In this document: positions 1 through 5,062 of the stretch, one piece after another | Layout: each line of letters begins with the position of its first letter | How positions within the stretch are numbered: the first letter of the stretch is position 1 | NCBI GenBank assembly: GCA_036517755.1 | Contig: DATDUH010000010.1 | Location: 1 to 33,701, forward strand | Length of the DNA stretch: 33,701 nt | Direction: 5' to 3' | DNA from: JACOXB01 sp036517755 | Lineage (GTDB): Bacteria > Patescibacteriota > Minisyncoccia > UBA6257 > Colwellbacteraceae | Notes under the pieces: model-generated | What the model was told of the DNA's origin: nothing | Databases searched by the model: none | Seen by the model: only the letters and a program-made list of their open reading frames with translations | Made by a program: the position numbers and the translations under genes

Positions 1-1475
1 ATTTCTAGTAAATTTTTAACTTGAGGATCGGACCCGTAAAGCGTTCTTAGCTCGGGTGATTTTTCAAGATAAGCCGAAATCCCTTCGTTACCGAAATTAG
101 CCATAAAAGGAATCAGCTTAGCGACTCGGTCGCAGAAAGAATAAGGTAGTCCCATGGCTCGGCCGGCATCCCGGACCGCCGCCCGAGCGGCCATCGTGCC
201 GAAAGTAATAATTTGAGCCACATATCCCTCGCCGTATTTATCCCTTAAATAGCCGAGGACCTCGTCCCGGCGGTGATCGGCAAAATCAAGATCAATGTCC
301 GGCATCTGAATCCGCTCGGGATTCAAGAATCTTTCAAAAAGGAGTTCGTATTTTAAGGGGTCAACGTCGGTAATATTTAAAAGATAAGAAACAATACTGC
401 CGGCGGCCGAACCCCGGCCCGGGCCAACCGCAATGCCGTGATTTTTCGCCCAGTTAACAAAGTCTTGGACAATTAGGAAGTAGTCGGCAAAGCCGGTTTT
501 TTCAATCACGCCAAGTTCATATTCAAGCCGTTCGCGGGCCTTCTCTTCCGAAGCGAGTCCGCGTTTTGGCAGACCTTCTTCGGCGAGACGACGCAAAAAA
601 GAATTACTATTCTCCTCGCCTTCGGGCAAGGGGTAAACTGGTAAATGGATTTTGTCTAACTCAAATTCGAAATCACATTTTAGAGCCACCTTAACTGTAT
701 TTTCGATCGCTTCAGGCAAGTGTTTGAAAAGCTCAGCCATTTCTTCGGCTGAACGAAAAGAGGCGTCATGCTCTTTAAAAGTTAATCGATCTTCATCATC
801 AAGCCGGTTATTTGTTTGAATCGCTAGAAGAATTTCATGAATCGGTGCATCTTCACGATTTAAATAATGAGAATCTTGGGTAGCAACGAGCGGAATATTA
901 AATTTTTTGGAAAAAGAAACTAAATCTTCATGAAGATCCGGATTATGAGGTTGAATTTCAAGGTAGTAATCTTCGCCAAAAAGTCCGTGGTAATACTTAA
1001 TCGCTTCTTCAGCTCCTTCTTTGTCCCCGGCCCGCAAAAGTTTTCCCACCTCGCCCGAGAAACATCCCGAAAGACAGATTAAACCTTCGTGGTATTTTTC
1101 TAAAAGCTCTTTGTCTATCCTTGGTTTGTAGTAAAAACCTTCGAGGTGAGACTTGGTGATTAACTGGACTAAATTGCGATAACCCTCCTTGTCTTTAACA
1201 AGCAGGGTGAGGTGATATCTGAGGTTGTCTACCTTGGGGTCTTTTGATAAGCGAGAATGACGGGCGACATAGGTTTCGACACCAATGATTGGTTTAATGC
1301 CGGCGGCTTTGGCTTTTTTGTAAAACTCGACCGAACCGTAAAGATTGCCGTGATCAGTTAGGGCCAGGGCCTCCATTCCCAGTTCTTTGGCTCTATCTAC
1401 TAAAGGGCCGATTTTCGAAAGACCATCAAGGAGAGAGTAATGAGAGTGGGTATGCAGATGAACAAATTTCGCCAT
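1..1475 (-). CDS. dnaE: DNA polymerase III alpha subunit, N-terminal part (cut by window edge)
   Basis: Replicative DNA polymerase of the C family. Translating the minus strand from the ATG at 1475 gives about 491 residues without a stop, running off the window. The protein opens with the PHP domain signature (HLHTHSHYSLLDG) and later shows HGIAVGPGRGSAAGS and MPDIDLDFADHRRDEV, the region carrying the palm catalytic aspartates. The family is usually 1,000 to 1,200 residues, so roughly the first 40-45% is here. The start is supported by the family N-terminus and by a good promoter whose -10 box ends 9 bases upstream. No Shine-Dalgarno sequence is seen. It is divergent from the small-ORF island. 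Confidence 0.97.
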   Translation of the reverse strand, partial: MAKFVHLHTHSHYSLLDGLSKIGPLVDRAKELGMEALALTDHGNLYGSVEFYKKAKAAGIKPIIGVETYVARHSRLSKDPKVDNLRYHLTLLVKDKEGYRNLVQLITKSHLEGFYYKPRIDKELLEKYHEGLICLSGCFSGEVGKLLRAGDKEGAEEAIKYYHGLFGEDYYLEIQPHNPDLHEDLVSFSKKFNIPLVATQDSHYLNREDAPIHEILLAIQTNNRLDDEDRLTFKEHDASFRSAEEMAELFKHLPEAIENTVKVALKCDFEFELDKIHLPVYPLPEGEENSNSFLRRLAEEGLPKRGLASEEKARERLEYELGVIEKTGFADYFLIVQDFVNWAKNHGIAVGPGRGSAAGSIVSYLLNITDVDPLKYELLFERFLNPERIQMPDIDLDFADHRRDEVLGYLRDKYGEGYVAQIITFGTMAARAAVRDAGRAMGLPYSFCDRVAKLIPFMANFGNEGISAYLEKSPELRTLYGSDPQVKNLLE

Positions 1476-1484
1476 TCCAGGCTC

Positions 1485-1513
1485 ATTATAAAGGGCGAAC
1501 CCCATCTCCTCAA
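1485..1513 (-). promoter_or_regulatory. Promoter of dnaE
   Basis: On the minus strand TTGAGG (1513-1508) and TATAAT (1490-1485) are separated by exactly 17 bases. The -10 box ends 9 bases before the dnaE ATG, so the predicted transcript starts almost at the start codon. The -35 box lies inside the left copy of the island's flanking element (1500-1568). Confidence 0.7.
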
Positions 1514-1568
1514 GAACGCCCTCCGCTCGGATAAATAAAGCCTTGAGATGTTCTCTACAGAGATAGGG
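1500..1568 (+). repeat. Left flanking element of the small-ORF island (miniature inverted relative of 2921-3113)
   Basis: Plus-strand 1507-1517 (TCCTCAAGAAC), 1521-1530 (CTCCGCTCGG) and 1546-1558 (AGATGTTCTCTAC) all recur in the same order on the minus strand of 2933-3104, where a roughly 120-nt middle part is additionally present. The element can fold: 1501-1509 pairs with 1560-1568 with one mismatch, then AGAAC pairs with GTTCT. This repeats the architecture of the larger copy with a different outer-stem sequence. Its function is unknown. It could be a truncated structured RNA or the end of a mobile element. Confidence 0.5.
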
Positions 1569-1571
1569 TTT

Positions 1572-1600
1572 TTGACATCGACTTTACAAGAATGTCTATA
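1572..1600 (+). promoter_or_regulatory. Promoter of the small-ORF island
   Basis: TTGACA (1572-1577), a 17-base spacer, then TCTATA (1595-1600). It is the only promoter-like pair found between the left element and the first ORF and points into the four-ORF cassette. The leader would be about 65 nt, unlike the leaderless pattern in the rest of the window. Confidence 0.55.
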
Positions 1601-1670
1601 TCTGGCTTAATAATATTATTGAGGCAAAGGATCTCAACAGTACCTTGATTCATTGAGGGGAGGTGAGAAC

Positions 1671-1841
1671 ATGAGAGTAAACTCAAGGCCTACCGTCGTG
1701 GATCTGGCCGACTACAGACACAAGAAGGCCGAAGAGATCCGCGCCGAGGTCCGGAGGGCTCATCGAGGACATCGCCCTTCGGACAACTGTGGCTGCGTTA
1801 AACGCTTACATGAACGCTTGCGGATACTCGAAAGCCGGTGA
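1671..1841 (+). CDS. Small unknown protein, island ORF 1
   Basis: The product has 56 residues and is highly basic and helical in appearance, with DNCGC near residue 38 followed by an amphipathic Arg/Leu-rich tail. I do not recognise the family. The ATG at 1671 is chosen over an upstream in-frame start at 1653 because a strong Shine-Dalgarno sequence, GGGGAGGTGA (1657-1666), sits 4 bases before it. G+C-rich codons (ctg, cgc, gtc, atc) differ from the host genes on either side. It is the first of four same-strand ORFs bracketed by a promoter and a terminator. Function unknown; a small nucleic-acid-binding protein is possible but not shown. Confidence 0.55.
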   Translation: MRVNSRPTVVDLADYRHKKAEEIRAEVRRAHRGHRPSDNCGCVKRLHERLRILESR

Positions 1842-1890
1842 GCCACATAGCGATGCGGCGAGAGCGGCTTCATTATCTGAGGAGGTGAAC

Positions 1891-2106
1891 ATGGCAATCT
1901 ACACCAGAAGTGATGAACTGGATCAGGCGGTGATCGCGGCTGTGCGCGACGCGGGTCATCCACTCCATCCCCGCGAGATCGTCGCTCGGGTCGAGAAGCA
2001 ACTCGAGACCAGAGAGCAGGACATCAGGTTCTGCATCATGGACCTGGAGAATCGCGGCCTGCTCGAGATGACCGCAGACCTGACAACGGGTCTGCCGTCG
2101 AGATGA
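1891..2106 (+). CDS. Small winged-helix-like protein, island ORF 2
   Basis: The product has 71 residues. Residues 8-60 (ELDQAVIAAVRDAGHPLHPR onward, then EIVARVEK and DIRFCIMDLENRGLLEM) have the helix, helix-turn-helix and 'LENRGLLE' pattern seen in winged-helix DNA-binding domains, so a regulator is plausible but unproven. GAGGAGGTGA (1879-1888) is followed by 2 bases and the ATG, which decides the start against an in-frame upstream start at 1789. The codon choice is G+C-rich. It lies 49 bases after ORF 1 and 9 bases before ORF 3, consistent with one transcript. Confidence 0.6.
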   Translation: MAIYTRSDELDQAVIAAVRDAGHPLHPREIVARVEKQLETREQDIRFCIMDLENRGLLEMTADLTTGLPSR

Positions 2107-2115
2107 GGAGGTGTT

Positions 2116-2316
2116 ATGTGCCAGTCGTGGTACGCTGAGCAGGATTTCGTCATCTGGATGGAGGCTCGAGCCGCGGAGCAAGGGCATCGTCCAGGGTGCA
2201 TCGGTATCCGCGCCCTCTGCAGCTGTCCAGGCATGGACAGGGATGTTGCGCCTGACGAAGTTCGGGCGACAAGGGCGGAAGACGTCGAGAGCGCCTCTGT
2301 GCTACGCGGCATGTAG
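2116..2316 (+). CDS. Small cysteine-containing unknown protein, island ORF 3
   Basis: The product has 66 residues and no family that I recognise. It carries four cysteines (MCQSWY at the start, PGCIG, ALCSCPG) and an acidic C-terminal third. The cysteine spacing is irregular, so metal binding is only a possibility. The start is fixed by GAGGAGGTG (2105-2113), which overlaps the stop of ORF 2, giving translational coupling. Codon use is G+C-rich. It could be spurious, but the spacing and ribosome-binding site match the neighbouring ORFs. Confidence 0.45.
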   Translation: MCQSWYAEQDFVIWMEARAAEQGHRPGCIGIRALCSCPGMDRDVAPDEVRATRAEDVESASVLRGM

Positions 2317-2335
2317 ATGCAAAGGAGGTGAACTG

Positions 2336-2665
2336 ATGTACACGGAGACCTGTCCTAACTGCGGACACGAACAGTTCTGCGTGCCTGGCCAGTCGGTCAA
2401 CTGCTCCAAGTGCGGCTCCACGATCGGCGGCTACAGGAAGGAGCCACAGGAAGGAGTGAGAACGGTGAGCTGGAGTGAGCTACTCGGCCCGGAGATCGCG
2501 GTCATCGAGATCGAGCGTCTTGAAGACCAGCGGCTTCCGCGCATCCGTCTGCGCAAGGGCAAGGACTGGGGGACGGGCCTGATGGGTCCAGTCCTGTTCG
2601 AGCTCAGACTCAGCCGGCGTTGGCCCTGGATAGGGTTCGCTCGACCGGCCAGACAGCCATCATAA
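2336..2665 (+). CDS. Zinc-ribbon protein, island ORF 4
   Basis: The product has 109 residues. Residues 5-27 form a C4 zinc ribbon (CPNCGHEQFC, then NCSKCG), followed by a linker, an acidic beta-like segment (IAVIEIERLEDQRLPRIRLR) and a Trp/Arg-rich tail. The exact family is not recognised. AAAGGAGGTGA (2321-2331), a textbook anti-16S complement, stands 4 bases before the ATG and decides this start over a longer frame open from 2111. It is the last gene of the cassette; the terminator hairpin starts 1 base after its stop. Zinc ribbons usually bind nucleic acid or protein partners; the role here is unknown. Confidence 0.65.
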   Translation: MYTETCPNCGHEQFCVPGQSVNCSKCGSTIGGYRKEPQEGVRTVSWSELLGPEIAVIEIERLEDQRLPRIRLRKGKDWGTGLMGPVLFELRLSRRWPWIGFARPARQPS

Positions 2666-2666
2666 C

Positions 2667-2725
2667 GGCCCGTACGTGGAAGTGTGGGAAACCCACACGC
2701 TCCACGTGCGGGCCTTCCCATTTTT
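2667..2725 (+). terminator. Very long intrinsic terminator of the island
   Basis: 2667-2688 pairs with 2692-2714 around an AAA loop, giving about 21 pairs with one small internal loop (outer GGCCCG/CGGGCC, inner GTGTGGG/CCCACAC). A pyrimidine-rich tail ending in T5 follows. It begins 1 base after ORF 4 stops. It is much longer than the other terminators in the window (8 to 11 pairs). Confidence 0.8.
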
Positions 2726-2743
2726 AAACACCTATAGTTGATT

Positions 2744-2765
2744 GGCTAATTCGTGCGAATTGGCC
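2744..2765. repeat. Inverted repeat 1 of the palindrome cluster
   Basis: GGCTAATTCG and CGAATTGGCC flank TG, giving a 10-pair arm with one T-G wobble. It is the first of four or five palindromes within 160 bases after the island terminator. TGGCTAATT recurs as a direct repeat at 2825-2833. Confidence 0.6.
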
Positions 2766-2779
2766 CATGGATAAAAAAC

Positions 2780-2813
2780 AATATTCTAATATTCTGCAGA
2801 ATATTAGAATATT
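2780..2813. repeat. Perfect 34-bp palindrome
   Basis: A fully symmetric sequence centred on CTGCAG (2794-2799); each half reads AATATTCTAATATTCTG. It is A+T-rich with no loop, so it resembles a dimeric protein site or a cruciform more than a terminator. Confidence 0.85.
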
Positions 2814-2840
2814 ATATTCAAGACTGGCTAATTACATATC

Positions 2841-2865
2841 TAGGTACGTACCTATTTACGTAAAT
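2841..2865. repeat. Two abutting short palindromes
   Basis: TAGGTACGTACCTA (2841-2854) and ATTTACGTAAAT (2854-2865) are both perfect, share one base and share the core TACGTA. They continue the series of symmetric sites. Confidence 0.7.
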
Positions 2866-2876
2866 AAATTGTAGTA

Positions 2877-2902
2877 CTGCTCAGTAGCATGCTACTGAGC
2901 AG
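2877..2902. repeat. Perfect 26-bp palindrome
   Basis: A symmetric sequence centred on CATG (2888-2891), with half site CTGCTCAGTAGCA. No T-run follows on either strand, so it is not an obvious terminator. It is the last palindrome before the structured element at 2921. Confidence 0.85.
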
Positions 2903-2920
2903 CGAGAACGAACTGGGCGA

Positions 2921-3113
2921 GAACTTATTTCCGTAGAGAACATCTTGAAACGAGGCAAATAAATAGTGAGTGAGGGTACTAAGAAGTAGAGGCGCGAACA
3001 TTGTCTGAATCCCGAGCAGACCGAGGTTGAGTTTGAGAGCGGCTCCACCCTTCTTTAGCCGAACGAACGCTATTTATTCCGAGCGGAGAGCCTGTTCTTG
3101 AGGAAATAAGTTC
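2921..3113 (-). ncRNA. Candidate structured RNA or flanking element, 6S-like architecture
   Basis: The ends pair perfectly over 12 bases (GAACTTATTTCC at 2921-2932 with 3102-3113). Inside follow a small internal loop, TGTTCT/AGAACA, a large asymmetric bubble, the stem CTATTTATT/AATAAATAG, and an apical part with local stems (GTCTG/CAGAC, GGCT/AGCC). A 193-nt rod with a closing stem and a central bubble is the shape of 6S RNA, but I recognise no family consensus. The strand is uncertain; minus would put it in the 3' region after rnc. The shorter inverted copy at 1500-1568 keeps the loop sequences while the outer stem changes, as expected for selected RNA structure. No coding frame is evident. 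Confidence 0.4.
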
Positions 3114-3119
3114 GAGCTC

Positions 3120-3809
3120 CTATATCCGCCGCATTTCCCTCAAGAGGTTTTGGGCCGCTTCAGTTTCAGCTTCTTGCTTGGATTTGCCCTCACCTTCGGA
3201 CTTCAGTTCTTCACCGAAATAGAGGCCAACCCTAAAAATCCTTTCATGGGCAGGACCAGACTCTGAAAGCACTCGATAAGTCGGCGTTACCCTGTGTTCA
3301 CTTTGAGCCGACTCCTGGATTAGGCTTTTCGGATCTTTACCGCCTTCCTCAATTAGGGCCTCGACTCGAGAGAAAATAAAATCATTAATGAATTGTTTGG
3401 CTCTGGAGTATCCCTGGTCGAGATAAATAGCTCCGATTAGGGCTTCGACCGCATCAGCCGAGATGGTCTCCCTGGCTCGACCCGAGAAATTTTTAGTTTC
3501 CCCGCGAGATAAAAGAATTTTTTGATCGAGTTCAATTTCGGTAGCTAAGAGAGCCAGGGTTTTGGTATTGACGAGACCCGCTCGGTAGAGAGTTAGTTCT
3601 CCCTCCTCCTTAGTGGGGAAGTGATTAAAGAGCGCTTCGGTGACAGCTAGTTCTAAGACAGCATCGCCCAGAAACTCCAGGCGTTCATTGTTGCCATATT
3701 GCCATTTCGGATTTTCATTCAAATAAGAGCGGTGAGTCAGGGCTTCTTTAAGAAGACGAAGATCCCTAAAACTTAATTTGATTTTTTCCTGAAGAATCTC
3801 AAGCTCCAT
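3120..3809 (-). CDS. rnc: Ribonuclease III
   Basis: Double-strand-specific endoribonuclease for rRNA and mRNA processing. Its 229 residues match the usual family length. The catalytic domain holds the signature NERLEFLGDAVLEL (residues 41-54) and the second acidic site ADAVEALIGAIYLDQG. The C-terminal third is the dsRNA-binding domain, ending GKSKQEAETEAAQNLL. Last gene of the rnhB-rpmF-nusB-rnc operon, starting 2 bases after the nusB stop, so translation is probably coupled. The structured element 2921-3113 begins just after its stop and, if transcribed with it, would be a natural RNase III substrate (inference). Confidence 0.97.
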   Translation of the reverse strand: MELEILQEKIKLSFRDLRLLKEALTHRSYLNENPKWQYGNNERLEFLGDAVLELAVTEALFNHFPTKEEGELTLYRAGLVNTKTLALLATEIELDQKILLSRGETKNFSGRARETISADAVEALIGAIYLDQGYSRAKQFINDFIFSRVEALIEEGGKDPKSLIQESAQSEHRVTPTYRVLSESGPAHERIFRVGLYFGEELKSEGEGKSKQEAETEAAQNLLREMRRI

Positions 3810-3811
3810 TT

Positions 3812-4249
3812 CTATTCTTCTCTTTTGTCCGGCTCGCCCATTTCCCGATAGACTGTGCCGAGAACGCCGTTCACGAATTTACCCGAGTTTAAACCGCCAT
3901 AGGTTTTGGCCAGTTCAATTGCCTCATTAATAGCCACTCGGGGCGGCACCTCACCTCGATCGGCATAGATCAGTTCATAAAGTCCAAGGCGGAGGACATT
4001 GCGATCGATGGGCGATAATTTTTCAATCGGCCACTCTGGCGCCGAAGTGGCGATAATCTCGTCCAGTTTTTCTATTTTTGATTCCACTCCTCCGACTAAA
4101 CCAAAAACAAAATCCTGGTCAGTGTAGCCTGGAGCGAATTCATTAAGATTGCGTTCGGCAATGGTTTTAAGATCAGCAGCCTGATTAAAAAAATCCCATT
4201 CGTAAAGCGATTGAAGGGCTATCCCCCTACCGAGCTGTCTGGCCGCCAT
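3812..4249 (-). CDS. nusB: Transcription antitermination factor NusB
   Basis: RNA-binding helical protein of the rRNA antitermination complex, binding boxA with NusE (S10). Its 145 residues match the family. Recognisable parts are ARQLGRGIALQSLYEWDF at the start and the C-terminal block VAINEAIELAKTYGGLNSGKFVNGVLGTV. The start ATG lies inside the end of rpmF (overlap of 23 bases in another frame), so expression is probably tied to L32. It is followed directly by rnc. Confidence 0.96.
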   Translation of the reverse strand: MAARQLGRGIALQSLYEWDFFNQAADLKTIAERNLNEFAPGYTDQDFVFGLVGGVESKIEKLDEIIATSAPEWPIEKLSPIDRNVLRLGLYELIYADRGEVPPRVAINEAIELAKTYGGLNSGKFVNGVLGTVYREMGEPDKREE

Positions 4250-4394
4250 AGTGTCCGCAGTTTTTACAAGCCCGATGAGAGAGAGTGGGGGCGCCGCACT
4301 TGGCGCAGGGGATTAGGGGAAGGGGACGCCTCGCCTGGTGCGAACGCCTTTTGCCCACTTTAGATTTAGTGTGGTGTTTTTTAGGTACGCCCAT
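4227..4394 (-). CDS. rpmF: 50S ribosomal protein L32
   Basis: The 55-residue protein has the L32 start (MGVPKKHHTKSKVGKRRSHQ) and the four-cysteine zinc finger, CAKCGAP then CKNCGHYGG. It is a component of the large ribosomal subunit. It sits between rnhB (stop 17 bases upstream) and nusB (23-base overlap). Oddly, the stretch RPLPLIPCAKC just before the finger is encoded by a GGGGATTAGGGG repeat (on the plus strand, 4308-4319), a 12-mer found again at the end of dnaJ. A repeat may therefore have been absorbed into the coding region. Confidence 0.94.
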   Translation of the reverse strand: MGVPKKHHTKSKVGKRRSHQARRPLPLIPCAKCGAPTLSHRACKNCGHYGGQTAR

Positions 4395-4410
4395 AAATAA
4401 AGAACGATTA

Positions 4411-5028
4411 TTAATTGAGACTAACTAATCCCTTTAAATAAGTCAATCGATGGATTCGAGCCGGCCCCAGCCTTTTAATTCTTCTTTGATGGAGGGCCGT
4501 GCCATAGCCTTTGTGGAGGTTAAGGGCGTAGTTGGGATAACGTTGATGGAGCTTAAGCATATAGTTGTCTCTCGTGACTTTCGCCACAATCGAGGCAAGT
4601 TTAATAGCTACCAGTTTTTCGTCTCCGCGGATAACGGTTTTAATCCTAGGGCCGAGTTCATCTAGGAGTGGCTCGTCTAAAATACTTAAGCCTCCGTCGA
4701 GATAGACGAAGCAGTCATGAGGAGCGATGGCGGTAAACCGAAGAAGCCGCTGGAGAGACTGGGTCGAAGCCATATCGGCGGCCCGGCGGATATTTTTAGC
4801 TTCGATTTTTCTCTGATAGACTCTCGCCGTAGCATAGCTAATATCCGGGTGCTCTTTGATGTATTGGAACCAGACCGAGCGTTGCCGCGGACTTAATTTT
4901 TTTGAATCCCGCAATCGGGGAAGATAACTGGCTTTGGGGTAGAACCGCGGCGGGATGACAAGAGCCGCGACCACCACCGGTCCGGCCAAGGCGCCCCGGC
5001 CAGCTTCATCGATTCCGATAACAGGCAT
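4411..5028 (-). CDS. rnhB: Ribonuclease HII
   Basis: Removes RNA from RNA-DNA hybrids, including misincorporated ribonucleotides. It has 205 residues, the normal length. The motif GIDEAGRGALAGPVVVAA (residues 5-22) holds the first catalytic Asp-Glu, LRDSKKLSPRQR is the second conserved block, and YLDGG and KLASIVAKVTRD carry the later acidic and basic residues. It is the first gene of the minus-strand operon and divergent from smc, with only 34 bases between the start codons. The -10-like TATTAT ends 6 bases before the ATG and no Shine-Dalgarno sequence is present. Confidence 0.96.
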   Translation of the reverse strand: MPVIGIDEAGRGALAGPVVVAALVIPPRFYPKASYLPRLRDSKKLSPRQRSVWFQYIKEHPDISYATARVYQRKIEAKNIRRAADMASTQSLQRLLRFTAIAPHDCFVYLDGGLSILDEPLLDELGPRIKTVIRGDEKLVAIKLASIVAKVTRDNYMLKLHQRYPNYALNLHKGYGTALHQRRIKRLGPARIHRLTYLKGLVSLN

Positions 5029-5033
5029 AGTTG

Positions 5034-5040
5034 TATAATA
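5034..5040. promoter_or_regulatory. Shared bidirectional -10 region of rnhB and smc
   Basis: TATAATA reads as TATAAT toward smc (ATG 23 bases downstream) and as TATTAT toward rnhB (ATG 6 bases downstream). Clear -35 boxes are not visible on either side. The intergenic gap is 34 bases, so both promoters must use this stretch. Confidence 0.5.
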
Positions 5041-5062
5041 AATCAGAAACTCCTAGGATAAA

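Noticed and set aside
1653..1670. Earlier start for island ORF 1
   Set aside because: It lies upstream of the strong Shine-Dalgarno sequence, which would then be inside the gene.
2111..2665. A longer protein reading through ORF 3 into the zinc-ribbon gene
   Set aside because: The upstream extension has no ribosome-binding site and overlaps ORF 3 in another frame, while a perfect Shine-Dalgarno sequence marks the ATG at 2336.
2744..2902. CRISPR array
   Set aside because: The palindromes differ in sequence and length and there are no regularly spaced identical repeats.
3093..3123. Plus-strand promoter (TTGAGG, 17 bases, TATATC) facing into rnc
   Set aside because: It would only give antisense RNA to rnc; the -35 match comes from homology with the left element, where the dnaE promoter uses it.
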